From contig SZWC01008537.1 in the NCBI GenBank assembly GCA_023375785.1, positions 68,201 to 116,052 of the forward strand: DNA of 47,852 nt, given 5' to 3'. The DNA comes from Penium margaritaceum (taxonomy: Eukaryota; Streptophyta; Zygnematophyceae; Desmidiales; Peniaceae). Position 1 is the stretch's first letter. Each line of letters begins with the position of its first letter. This document shows positions 1-11,067 of this stretch, piece after piece. Under the pieces are notes generated by a model, which saw nothing but the letters and a program-made list of their open reading frames with translations, did no database searches and was not told the DNA's origin. The position numbers and the translations under genes are program-made.

Positions 1-1660
1 CCTCGCGGTAGCGGGGCCCAGCAGGTTCCCTTCTATCCTGGGGGGGGGGGTTGGACCCTAGATTCAAACCATTCGCAAAAGCACAAAAGTGTATAATCTT
101 ATATGTTGCATGATACATGCCTCGTTCTTTCCCTCAAACGCAGTATAACAGTCGGGGGAGGGGGGAACGACACGGTGACCAATCCAACGTTGTCTTGTTT
201 CACTATTGGTAAACTATCTCGCAACGAGCTATTATCAACAATCGGCGGTGAGCACGCGAGAATGTTTAATCGTTGCCGTTTACAAAACCCCACTTTTTTA
301 TCGTGATTGTCGATAACCCTACATCGACGGTTTTCGAGTTTCTGCAAGAGATTACCTCCCAGTACATTAGTGTTTTTTTTCTTCCTATAACCACATAATC
401 TGGATACACTGGCCAGATACACTTCACGGATACACTCTAACCGCCAGGGGTGGGGGGCAGCCGGAGACCAAGCCCCCCCTCCCCAAATTATCAAAGTATA
501 TTGGGTGAATTTGTATGGTGTGTGTATCAAAAGATGAGTGATAGACATGTAAGAAGATACAATAATGTACAATACATTCGTGAACATGATACATGGTCAC
601 CACAATACACGCCCCGATACACAGTCCTAATACAATCTGTCATCGTGGGGGGGATGATAATCCATACTACGTGGTGACCGTTTTGTCATGTGCGTGGATA
701 CGATCGAATGCGAATACATTAGTGGATTGTTTTCGCATTATCACACAAAATCCATACACTGGCCAGATACATTGAGCTAATACACTTGACCTATCTGGGG
801 GGGGGGGACTTTAGACTCCGGATGACCTCCCCCCCTCCAAATGGTAAGAGTGTATTAGCGAAGTGTATCTGGTCAGTGCATCCAGTCTACGTGATGAACG
901 AAAGAAAACATTAATGTACATGATACCGTCGATCGTCGATTGCCGATGATTGGCGGCACTGGTCTACCAAAAAGCAATGGAATTCAAGTACACAAGTGTA
1001 TACTGTTTTTTCCATCGCACAAATAAAGATACACTGAACAGATACACTCATCCAATACACTCTAGCCTTTTGGGGGGGGTTCGAGCAACGGGTCTGACGG
1101 GGGGGGTCGGTGCGTATTAATTGTCATTCTAAATCCGTAGTTGTTGATCATCGATCATCGTTCATGATATAATGACGGTCAACGAGTGGATATACATAAG
1201 CATACAGTTTTTTTCTCATCACATAAAAGAAATACACCCCCCACAACACTTTACTAATACACTCTACCCTTTGGGGGGGGGCATCAAATCCCGTGATGAC
1301 TCCCCCCTCCCCCAAAAGTTAAGTTGTAAGTAAATTGTATAGAGTCCATGTATCTCATGGACATGTAAAAATTTACACTGGTGTACAAGATACACTACTG
1401 CACAAAAATGATTTCTATACAATACATGCACCAGGTGAAATGATCGAATACAATCGAGGGATTGGGGGGGGAGGGGACAAGTTTGGCAGTTTGTCACGGA
1501 TAGAACCACAATGAAGTAATAGCAAAACTATGCTCGACATGAGTTTAATTCTCATTCAAGGTCAATAATAAGGAAGTAAACATTTGATTTATAAATGAGC
1601 CCACACGGAATGTTTCAAGACATATTTACGTCAATTGTACATTTCACCCACACTATCATA
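1..1660. repeat. Left arm of a ~1.65 kb inverted repeat made of hairpin units
   Basis: This stretch is colinear with the reverse complement of 33155-34800 along its whole length, at roughly 80 percent identity by eye. Base 1 pairs with about 34800 and base 1660 with about 33155, after which the two diverge. The arm contains at least four hairpin-like units, near 395-530, 740-885, 1025-1140 and 1225-1410. Each has outward arms rich in GATACACT and AATACACT, and an apex with a run of 7-11 G followed by a C-rich run. The arm is cut by the window edge, so its true outer end is unknown. Long inverted repeats made of shorter repeats are typical of foldback-type DNA transposons; assignment to that class is inference. 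Confidence 0.85.
740..885. repeat. Best-preserved hairpin unit of the left arm
   Basis: The left half (TACACTGGCCAGATACATT, then AATACACTTGACC) is mirrored by the right half (GGTAAGAGTGTATTAGC, then AAGTGTATCTGGTCAGTG). This gives a stem of about 40 bp with few mismatches. The apex has an 11-G run at 797-807 and a C-run at 829-835. The same design recurs in the other units of both arms, with more decay. Confidence 0.8.
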
Positions 1661-2028
1661 CCTTACTGAATTTTGATTTCGTAATTAAATAATTATTTGA
1701 GACAATGAATTCATGATTTTGGTTACAAGATCATATTTATTTTGTCAAAATTAATACGATTTAACAATCATTATTGTGCAGACCTATCTCAGTCCTCCTT
1801 GGCTGTTCTATATGTTATGCTACGGACATAGGCTCAAGTTTGGGTACATTTGAGGAGTTTTTTCCATGATGCAAAATCTACGTGATGTAAGTTCGAAGCT
1901 TACTTGTGAGCAATGGGGCAAAGGAGCAATGGATGGGGGAGGGGGGTATGGACAGTGACGGGGGACTGATGTTGCACAAGAGAAAAGAATCTTCTTTGAA
2001 AGATGATGTGTACAGCAAACATAGCAAC
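1661..2028. other. AT-rich spacer between the inverted repeat and the transposase relic
   Basis: No coding potential or recognised repeat is visible. It separates the inner edge of the left arm from the 3' end of the transposase pseudogene and could be part of that element's 3' flank. Confidence 0.5.
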
Positions 2029-4007
2029 CTAGGCAACAAAATCCTCTTCGTTGTATCCCTGGATGTCTTGATCAGTCATGAAATCCAAAGTTTCCGCGGC
2101 TGCCGCACTATGAAAAGCCTGATCAAAGATGATTTTGAAACCGGCACCGGACCAGGCGTTGAGGATGAGGGCACTGTTGGTCCGTAGATGCGCCCATCCA
2201 TTTTGCATCCATCCTACCACTGCGTCTTTGATGTGACACATGCCCATGTTGATGTTGTCATCTTCCTTCAGGCGTTCGCCCACCCATGCCGAGTAGGCCT
2301 TGCTAACTTCCGACTCGAATGGACGTTGCAGTCCTACATCGGCAGGCTATAGGTTGGATGTAGATGAGGAGGACCCATGGAAACCTCTCGCGCACCCACG
2401 TCTGAAACTCATGGGATGCCCGCAGATGCCATGCGTCCAAGATCAGGAGGATCTTTGCATGCTCGGTAGAAATCTTCTATTGCTTACATTTGTCGATGAA
2501 GTAGGTTTCCAAGACCATGCTGAACCACTCCTTCGAGGTTTCGACGCTCGCCTAATGGTTGTGATTGTGGCTGTAGTGACATGCCATGTTGCGTTGCATG
2601 TAGGTGGAGTTCTCACCACGCGGATGGCATGCATTTTTCTTCCACGTCCAAATTACCTGGATTGGAAGAACCTCACCATAAGCAGCCGACGCGATGACGG
2701 CTATGACCTGGCGCTTGTCGTCCTTTCCAATAACTTTCACCTCCTTTGCACCCCGCGGTGCATACGTGTGCCTTGGCGCTGGCACGAGCTGCACTCTTGT
2801 GTGGTCTGTGTTAACCACCAAGGAATCAATGATGCCATGCATACGGGCCAAACAAGCAGCCCTCTTGATCATCTGCTCTGCACGTGCCTCCCAGTCATCC
2901 AGAAGTTTGTGGGAGGCTGTCGTCCCGCAGCGCCATGACCAGCCAAGCTCATCGGCCACAAACCGTCAGCACCAGCCTCGCGAAAAAAGTTCGTCGACCT
3001 TCTTGCCGCTCACACGCATGACGCCACGCTCAGTGATGATGGAAATGACCCTGTCGCAGATGGTGGTGGAGTAGAGTGGAGTCCCGTGTTTGCGCATGTA
3101 CTCCAGTGCCTGGAAAATATCTCCTTTGAGTTCCGGGTGCTCTACAAAGTGGCTCTTGCATCCACGGCTGCCCTGTACCCTCAACAACTGCTTTGCTGCT
3201 GCTTTGATCGGTTCAAGAGGCGCTTCTATAAGAGCCTAGGCGTAGATGGGAAGCAGACGTAGCGTGCCGTTCTCGTACCAGCCCCGGACGGTGTTCGGTA
3301 ATAGCTTTGCGTAGATGGATGGTGCATGCGGTAGCTGGTAGTGGTGGCGAAGATGTTTGACCGCCTTGCTGAAGGATCCGATTCACATTATTGCAGCATG
3401 AATGATGGGAACGTACCCCAGTCCATACCATTCCATGCACTTGCCCCACTTTCCACTGTCGGTCGATGTCAACTTGTAGGAGGGAGGAGTTTGTGGCGGT
3501 AGATTTTCAGGGTTGGTAATGGTGTAAGCAAGGGCACTCTGCATCAGCAATAACATCATCATCAAGCTCCTACATGAGAAATTCGAATGCAGCATGGTCC
3601 ACTTTCTCCCGTGGAGCTTCTTTTGCAGTTGGAAGTGGAAATAGGGTTGCATGGTCTCCATCGTCACCGAAATCACCACAGACGTCACTGTCATCTGACT
3701 CGTCGTCGAATAGCACGACGTGCCGACTGTGCTTGCACTTAGGGAGTTGCTCATGGACACTCTCGTCCGGTGATGGCTGAATGTCAGGTGGTGATCCGGA
3801 CACCACCACTATTGGGAGAGCCACAGGCACGATGTCAGGTGATGGCAAGACGGATGGAGGAAGAACGAGTTGGTGCTTGCGTGGCCGGCCGGGTCCACGC
3901 CGCTGCTGAGGGATAAAGGCTGGCTTGGGTGCAGCCAGTGCTCGGGCAACATTCTTATTGCGTTCATCTCTCGCCAGCTTCTAGAAAAAATCAGTTAGAC
4001 GAGACAT
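2029..4007 (-). pseudogene. Decayed pogo/CENP-B-like DDE transposase with AT-hook
   Basis: This is the relic of a cut-and-paste DNA transposase, read on the minus strand. In order it shows an N-terminus MSRLTDFF; an AT-hook GPGRPRKH near 3875-3900; an acidic linker (DDESDDSD); a conserved block STDSGKWGKCMEWYGLGY near 3425-3480; a helix-turn-helix-like stretch containing TVRGWYENG near 3285; a catalytic-core start VNTDHTRVQL with the first Asp at 2804-2806; the KDDKRQV block; a second Asp in LILDAWHLRAS at 2435-2437; and a C-terminus ending at 2029. The two Asp lie about 122 codons apart, as expected for pogo/DDE_1 enzymes. The usual third acidic site near the QP motif (about 2350) is not recognisable. 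Stops (for example TAG at 3981-3983 and TGA at 2966-2968, likely from CGA) and frameshifts near 3550, 3390 and 2550 make it inactive. The start at 4007 is chosen from TATA spacing; an in-frame ATG also lies at 4022. Confidence 0.8.
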
Positions 4008-4040
4008 GGTTGATGGTTGCATGGCTGATGTTGCTTCAGG

Positions 4041-4054
4041 CACGTGTTTTATAG
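4041..4054 (-). promoter_or_regulatory. TATA box and G-box of the transposase gene
   Basis: On the minus strand CTATAAAA (4054-4047) is followed directly by CACGTG (4046-4041). The in-frame ATG codons at 4022 and 4007 lie about 25 and 40 bases downstream of the TATA box. With a start site about 30 bases from the TATA box, the second ATG is the more likely first codon. This is a plausible core promoter; the G-box role is inference. Confidence 0.55.
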
Positions 4055-5814
4055 TGGTGGCAGTCGTCGAACGGGTCACCACGACCGAGCATCGCGACGC
4101 GGTGAGACCTCACTGCAAACGTCCCGAGCAGACAACGGTTACGGCTTCGTGACGTGCACAAAATCGATAGCACAACGATTAAGGCGCAAACGACGTTGAA
4201 GAAATGTGCACACCATCGGAGCTGAACAGAACCACCGGGAAAATCCCTACATAGAGAACAAAATCATGGAGAAAACCCAGAATATGCTCGTCTTAAAAGA
4301 ATACGCATTACGATTGTCTCCGGTGGACGAATCATAGTTACACCCCAATTTGGTTTTACAGAATCAAATTTCAGTACGGTATCCTTTTCACCCGTTGTTG
4401 AATCGTAACATGAAATTCCAAAGACACAGGTAACATGTCCATTGTTTTCCATGTGACTACAGGTCGATTCACCCTTAAGATAATTTCATGGAAATTACCC
4501 AAATCTACGTACCTAATGCACTAAATGTGGCGTGTATAAAATGGGGGCGATTAACTATACCTGCTTTTGACCAAATCCTACTAACACAAAACTTCACCAA
4601 CATCGACCTACCAAGTGGTTGGTGCAAAATAAGTGCATCAACAAGATGGTGTTTGGTACTTTCTACAAAGACTTTCGGTTCATGCATTTCATACTCACAA
4701 ATGCCTCAATGAAAGATATGGGGGTATTGTACAATGTATGCCAGTCGTACCTTGAAAATTTTAATGTGATCTGCTTCGGTGAAATGTATCGTATAGCCGC
4801 AAGCGGCAGGAGCACAACTGATATCTTTGAAAAATCCTTGGAGTTTTACGGAGAGAGAAAACTTGTTGAATGCTCTTAATGTGTGACTGTAGCTGTCACT
4901 TGAATGCAGTTTTGGGCCATATCATAGGCAAAAGACATATCAAAATGGACCCAAAACGTTTGAAAACAAACTCTGATAAGGCAATTTCCACTAATGTTTA
5001 GGAAATCCTTGTGTTTTGGGATCGTGTAAACACAACCATTTATTTGACCAATATTATACGTGAGTTTCAATGCATGTCTTTGACCTCAAAGAGAAAACAA
5101 TGGAGTGGAAATCATTAGAACATGGTGCATGTGTCTTACAACTAGCAGATCCAACCGGTGGACTAGGTGTTGGTCATTTCCATGCCGGATCATGTAATTT
5201 TTGTAGTTCTCCTCCAAGAAAACAATGATAAAGAACAACTATTTGTGTCCATGTCTTGAAGGTTACATGAGCCAAAGCTAGATTACGTGGTGCACAAAAG
5301 ATAAATGTCTTCAGTCATACATGTATTCAGAATACCATGAATCCACTTATAATTCCAAAAACATGTTATTTGGAGTGACCACTACTTTAGAAAATTCAAA
5401 AAATACCTTTCCATTGAAAAAATCATTGAATGCAGCTCCTAGAGTCCAGCTTTGACTGTGGTGTTGATTACTTGCCTTAAAAAACAATTTAGCAAATGCA
5501 TTCAGTTAGCAACCAGACTTAATGGCAAGGATGATCATTCTAAAATTTGTGAGAGACTTTCAAACTTAGTGATTGTTTCTTTGGATTGCAAAAAATCTCG
5601 AGAATTTGAAAAATAAAAGTTCACGTTCAACACCCCATTGCAATATTTTTGTCAATTCATTCTACCACTAAGGAAAAGTTGGAAAGGGTGCTAGAGGAGG
5701 TATACCACGACATATTTCCACGTGGATACTTGGACAATGATAAATCTTATCAAGTTAAATTGGTGGGAACAGATGTAAATGATGGTACAAACTACTAAAT
5801 ATCTTGTGATATTT
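4055..5814. other. AT-rich DNA without a recognisable gene
   Basis: About 4055-4260 is moderately GC-rich and may be the 5' flank of the transposase element. From 4260 onward there are only short open frames (up to about 86 codons) without recognisable motifs or codon bias. I see no tRNA or clear repeat here. Confidence 0.5.
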
Positions 5815-6063
5815 TTTAATAACGCAAGCCAAGACAAAATAATTATTGGTTTGCTGTAGCCACTTCCACTACGGAAGGCTCCATGGTTGGCCATGTCCAT
5901 GGATTTTAAAACGAGTTTCCCACACTAATGGAAGGATTTCACGCAATCATTGATGTGGTTGACCAGTTCTCCAAGATTTTGCACTTCATCCAGACAAAGA
6001 TAGTCATACCCAAGAGGAAAATATGGCAGTTCCTTAGTAGAATTCATGAAATATCTTCTTAGA
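5815..6063 (+). pseudogene. Ty3/gypsy integrase core relic
   Basis: The plus-strand reading gives IIIGLL, a stop, PLPLRKAPWLAMSMDF and then, after a frameshift near 5927, MEGFHAIIDVVDQFSKILHF. This is the typical end of the integrase zinc-binding region followed by the catalytic core of Metaviridae integrases (GLLQPL..PW...SMDF, then ..VVDRFSK..HF). The first catalytic Asp is in SMDF (5896-5907). The premature TAG in GLL*PLP likely replaces a Gln codon. No reverse transcriptase or LTR is visible nearby, so this is a short fragment of an old insertion. Confidence 0.75.
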
Positions 6064-6379
6064 GTTTACTATCATAGAAAATTCTAAGAATAAATTTCAT
6101 AAATTCTTCATTTTAATTCCAATAAAACATTGAATTACTTTAACACTTGTCTCCTTTGTCTTTGATAGGAAACATTTAATGCAAAAATTTTGTACAAACA
6201 CTATAAATGGAATATTTATTTCACTCGTATTATTTTACTCATTATGTAAAAACTTTCATGTGGCATGACTATGTCACCAGTGGTGAGATATGTGGGCATA
6301 AATCGCAGAACAAATACAATAGGGTCTCATGAGAATTTTACTATTCAATTGTTTTATGTGTATTTTTTTAATGGGATTC

Positions 6380-6690
6380 CCACACTTGTTTCTTGAATTC
6401 GTATTGGGGTAGTGTACTGGGAAAGTGTATTATGTCACCAGCAGGTTTTGAACACTAATGTATCAGCATTCAACTTGTGACGTGAGTTCAATTCTTCCCT
6501 CTCAGATGCAATGCAATTTTTTCCCCATCAGCTGCACTTCCCCCGTACCCTTTGCTGAAACACTCCGTTGTTTTGGGGGGTGGGGTTCAGTTGTTGTTTC
6601 TGATTGTGAATCATCCCCTCCCAAAATCAGACGTTTTGTGTGTTAAGACAGTGTAGCTGGCCAATGTAGTTCATGGACAACTAGTTGAAG
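6380..6690. repeat. Degenerate relic of the hairpin-unit family
   Basis: The segment contains a G-run apex (TTTTGGGGGGTGGGG near 6571) followed by CATCCCCTCCC near 6612 and TGTAGCTGGCCAATGTA near 6651. These match the order and spacing of the hairpin units at 740-885, but it is much more decayed. A second relic lies at 7185-7350. Confidence 0.5.
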
Positions 6691-7184
6691 ACAGTAGTGT
6701 ATTTTAGGAATATGGAAGATTTAAATGTTAAATATCTTCACTAGAAGTACTAGAGGATGTTGATGAATGAGAAAATAAAGGATCAATTATGTTTTGGAAG
6801 AGACATTTTAATTTTGTCTTGACACATTTCAGACTTATATGCTAATTTCATTGACGTAATCCTTGTACAGTGTGGAGAATGAAAGGAGTTCAAATTTAAA
6901 TCCTTTGCTGTAACATGACATTATACACAGAGTATATCCACCCCTTGTAAAAAAAATGTGTGCGTGGGTTAGTGAATAAAGGCAACATACCATGGAAACA
7001 AATGTTCTACTTTGAGGAGTTGTAAGTTTGAATCATGCTGTAACTTAAGATTTTAATTTCTAGATACATTTTTTTCTTAAATTTTGTTTAGTTTATTTGG
7101 TAATTTCATTTTGAAATAAGTATCCATCTACTTTGAATAAAAATAATTTTGAGGTTTGATGTAAGTCCCCCATTTCATCCGTGG

Positions 7185-7350
7185 TTACATTAGTGTATCT
7201 TTGTTAGCCGTAAGAGCTCCACTTCTCTAATACACTTTACAGATATATTTTTTAGTTGGGGAGATTGCAAACATTAGGATGTGGGGACTACCCCTCTCAA
7301 AATTGGCAAGTGCATTAAGGTAGTATAGCTAGGTAATGTACCTTTCAAAG
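7185..7350. repeat. Second degenerate hairpin-unit relic
   Basis: The order is GTGTATCTTTGTTAG, then CTAATACACTTTACAGATA, then GTTGGGGAGAT, then CCCCTCTCAAAATTGG, then GTATAGCTAGGTAATGTA. It keeps the unit layout of left arm, G-rich tip, C-rich tip and right arm, with heavy decay. Confidence 0.5.
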
Positions 7351-8102
7351 ATTTCAATAAATTTAAACTAGAGTTTTTGCTGATTGACATTTTACACATG
7401 TTGACCATCAATGTACATTAATCAAGTCATGAAGTGAATCACATCAGATTTGCACATGAAAGTGACTAAACAATTATACCTGAATAAAAATGTGTAGATT
7501 TTTTTAATAGCTCCATTGACGGCTTTTACATCCAGGAGTGGCCAACTCTCCACAGTGTCAAACATTAAATACATTACAATACGTCATTGTAATACTCTGT
7601 ATGTTCAAGGAAACTTAACGGTCCCCATCATATCTCTCCACCCCCTTGTTATCCTCCAAAATGACTTGAGGGTCTTAGGATACAAAATTGTGGAAGCGTA
7701 TCATGTGGATGTAGATTTTTCCATTAAAATATATAAATAACTTGAAGTTCAATTTAAGCTTGAATCATTCCTACCTGGTACATAATTTTTTTTTTCAATA
7801 CGTCACCTGCACATGATAGCTGATGGGTTTGCCAATTCTTTTTTCCTTCTGGAAGGAATTCTGTTGCTAGCTTTTAATTCGGCGATCTTCCACCTCAAAA
7901 ACGTTAGTGCATTAGAATGTTTTCGCAAGATATTTCATGTAATCTATAAAGTTCATAGTACATTATTCCTTTGTTATTGGTGTTGATAACTTATACTATG
8001 GTGGTCCAAGTATTTCGTAATGTCTACCATATGACTTATGAACATAGAGAAATGAAATGATTCTACATTATTGTAACAGATGTGGGGTGTTTGAAGACTA
8101 AA
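7351..8102. other. AT-rich DNA without a recognisable gene
   Basis: Only short open frames (longest about 74 codons) without motifs. Nothing else is recognised. Confidence 0.45.
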
Positions 8103-8431
8103 TATAAAACCAAAATGTCGGCCCTTGGAATAGTCGCTCCGACGAGGAGGATTGAATGGTCGCCTCAACCATTGTGGTTGAGAGGAAATGTGCCACAAAT
8201 GGACATATTCGTCATAGGGCATTTTTGCAAACATGCAACCTAAAACCCTATTGTTCCACGTGGCACATCCACGTGGGAAAATGATCCTAGCAGCCAACTC
8301 GAGGGGAGGAGGAGTGAAGTGATGGATCTTCCATTGTGACACTCCTCTTGCCTTTAATCTTGTATATGGACCAAAACTGGGCTAGATTCGAACTACACTA
8401 TAGCCTGAGATTCTTTTTCAGACCTTGAATC
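8103..8431. repeat. Copy 1 of a dispersed ~330 bp repeat
   Basis: It matches 17224-17548 and 25744-26025. Shared landmarks are ACCAAAATGT at the start, GGAGGAG, CCACAAA.GGACATA, GCAACCTAA.ACCCTAT, CCACGTGGCACATCCACGTG, CCTAGCAGCCAAC and CTGGGCTAGA. All copies have the same orientation. The open frame on the minus strand here (about 122 codons) is not preserved in the other copies, so I do not call it a gene. The repeat may be part of an LTR or a short non-autonomous element; its ends are not defined. Confidence 0.8.
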
Positions 8432-10464
8432 GTCCCAGTTTATCTTTGCTCAAAGAAGTTTGATCATTAGGTACTTCATGATGTAAAACATGCAACAAGA
8501 ATCGCAAAAAAGATCACATGAGTGATCTCTTGTCATCCACAACACGGTTGTGTCAAGTTCATGCACAATTAACCACACACTTGTGGTTTTTGTGATTATG
8601 ATAATTTTTGTACAACATCCAGTGCTGATTGTGTGATCCCTTTGCTTTTGCCAAGATGAAACGCGTATAATCCTTGTACGTTCTTCACAAGTTTTAGTGA
8701 ATCTTCACCAAAGACTCATAATACGTGTGTATTGATGGTATTGTCAATGTCTTTTGGGGCGTACATTGTCAAAAATGTCTTGTCAGTTTGGAAGAGAGTA
8801 CAAAGTATGAAATTTCCCACATTTTGTCTGGTATGTGTTTAGTAAGCTGTTGTAGTGATGCCTCCTCCCCCTTTGCAAGGAGCATCCTTGCAACCAATTA
8901 ACCAGGCATCCCCACGAATACTATTCACGTCCACACAACATTTCCCATGTCGTTCGGACATGATATCTTTTCAAGGGGTTGTTGCCAAGGTGGTACCTCA
9001 CCGCAACATTTTCAATACATGCAATCCAAGGTCCGGACATCAGTCCTCACGGTTTTCAACCACGTGTTCATGACCACGCGTAGGTATACTAGACCTTGTT
9101 GAGTACCTGTGGGTCGAATAGCTAAACTCAAGCAATCTCCACTAAGCCCATGCAACCCGCATGCTAGTTTTTCCTTAGGGTTGGGAGGCACCAAGATCCT
9201 AGTACATGGTTGCTGAGTTCACATGTTTTTCTGCTCAAATATTGTACTCATCTTTGAATTAGGTGGCACTGGTCTTCTAGAATGCGTAAATGCAGTAAAT
9301 GTCCAACATTGTACACGACAATGCTCCGACCTAGATGATCTTGGTCTCAACCATCGTCCCCTCATTTCATTCTAAAATGGGTACCATAGGCTGCCGTTCA
9401 CATCCCTTTTGAACAAGGTTAGCCGAGATGACCAATCTCAACGACCATGGATTCTATCCACGAACAAAGTGTTCATCGTACGGTATTGACCAAATGGGTG
9501 TACCATGATCACAATCATTGCGGTACAAGTTGGAAGAACACCTTTTGGATTTCAATTCCATGTGATTGTGATCGAACACTTCCGAATCAGTTCCTTTGAT
9601 TCTGGAACAACTAGTACCTAAATCGTTTTGCGATTATGTATTCGTCTCCAAAGGTTCCTTTCAAGAACCCATTAATGGACTGTCTTTGCCAAGTTACAAC
9701 AATTGGTACTACTTCAATGTCTTCTATTGTGTACATTCCGTACTTTAACTCAATAGAGTACTTTTCATATGTCTGATCCAAGGCACTTGTAGAGGGTATC
9801 GCTCTCAATGAAGACATCTGACAAACCATCACAATCTTGGATATCACCGTAGTAACATCCAAAAACATGTTATGATTTCATTAGGTAATGTAAATCAATA
9901 AAACCATCCCTAAAATCAAGGGATTTAAGTCACCTCACCATGACATTTTGGGTAAGTGAAGCAGGGTTTGACTTCAATGTAGTCATTATGATCTCTCTTG
10001 GAGATTGGTTTTGTTCCAACAGATTGGATGTTGGATTTTTCTTTTTCACATCAATGTCGCATAGGCAGTACTATACCATATCTTAGGCATGATCGGAATT
10101 CAAGCGCATGATTGAAGAGCGTGACATACACAACTAGTGTACTAAGTATGATTCCATAAACTTTGAGATGTTCCTTAAAATATCAGTAGAATCTGTTGAG
10201 AAATATCATTTCTTAAGGGCCATCTTGAAGAGTCCTTTCACATAAATATTTGGTTATGACACACTGGTTGTTGTTTAGTTTCAAAGTTGATTATGACTTG
10301 ATATGTAGTCACAAGATGTAGGTGCTCACACGTTGTAATCTTAAAGCTATCGGTTCATAGGTAATCTCTACGGTCATAAGCTTTGAAAGCAAAACCTAGA
10401 CCTTGACGGAATCCTAACTATGTCGTAGTTGGTTTGTATAAATGTTTGAGATCTTCATAGTAAA
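8432..10464. other. Anonymous AT-rich DNA
   Basis: No open frame exceeds about 85 codons and none carries a recognisable motif. I see no tandem repeat or LTR boundary. Confidence 0.45.
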
Positions 10465-10765
10465 TTTGGGCACCATTAGTAGAAAATGAGTGTCACTTGT
10501 TTTCTCTAAAATGGATTTTCACTGAAATCTGGATGAACTAATGTTACTGACATCGGTTCATGTATTTTTGTCTATCAATATCTATAGCACTCTCCCTTGT
10601 CGAGTGATGATGTATTGAAGGTGTTTCCTTCAAAACGGTTCAATTATGACATTCGTTCGATCTCATCATACACCAAGACTGACTCTTCTGGTCTTGGACT
10701 ACCACAATGTTATACATAACCAATCACCTCACCCTTGAAACTGTGTACATAAAAGTGTTTTAGGA
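10465..10765. repeat. 301 bp segment ending at an N, repeated just after it
   Basis: It starts TTTGGGCACCATTAG and ends TGTTTTAGGA directly before the N at 10766. The same 301 bases, with roughly eight substitutions and no length change, run from 10767 to 11067. The layout suggests two overlapping contig ends that were joined without merging. Confidence 0.95.
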
Positions 10766-10766
10766 N

Positions 10767-11067
10767 TTTGGGCACCATTAGTAGAAAATGAGTGTCACTT
10801 GTTTTCTCTAAAATGGATTTTCACTGAAATCTGGATGAACTAATGTTACTGACATCGGTTCATGTATTTTTGTCTATCAATATCTATAGCACTCTCACTT
10901 GTCGAGTGATGCTATATTGAAGGCGTTTCCTTCAAAACGTTTCAATTATGACATTCGTTTGATCTCATCATACACCAAGACTGACTCTTCTGGTCTTGGA
11001 CTACCACAATGCCATACATAACCAATCACCTCACCCTTGAAACTGTGTACATAAAAGTGTTTTAGGA
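10767..11067. repeat. Second copy of the 301 bp segment, starting at the N
   Basis: Differences from 10465-10765 include CTCCCTTGT versus CTCACTTGT and TGTTATACAT versus TGCCATACAT. Several are C/T changes. After its last base the sequence continues into unique DNA. Confidence 0.95.

Noticed and set aside
2300..2938. 212-codon plus-strand open frame
   Set aside because: It is the opposite-strand shadow of the transposase coding sequence. The recognisable protein motifs all read on the minus strand.
7974..8342. 122-codon minus-strand open frame
   Set aside because: It overlaps the dispersed 330 bp repeat, is interrupted in the other copies and shows no domain.
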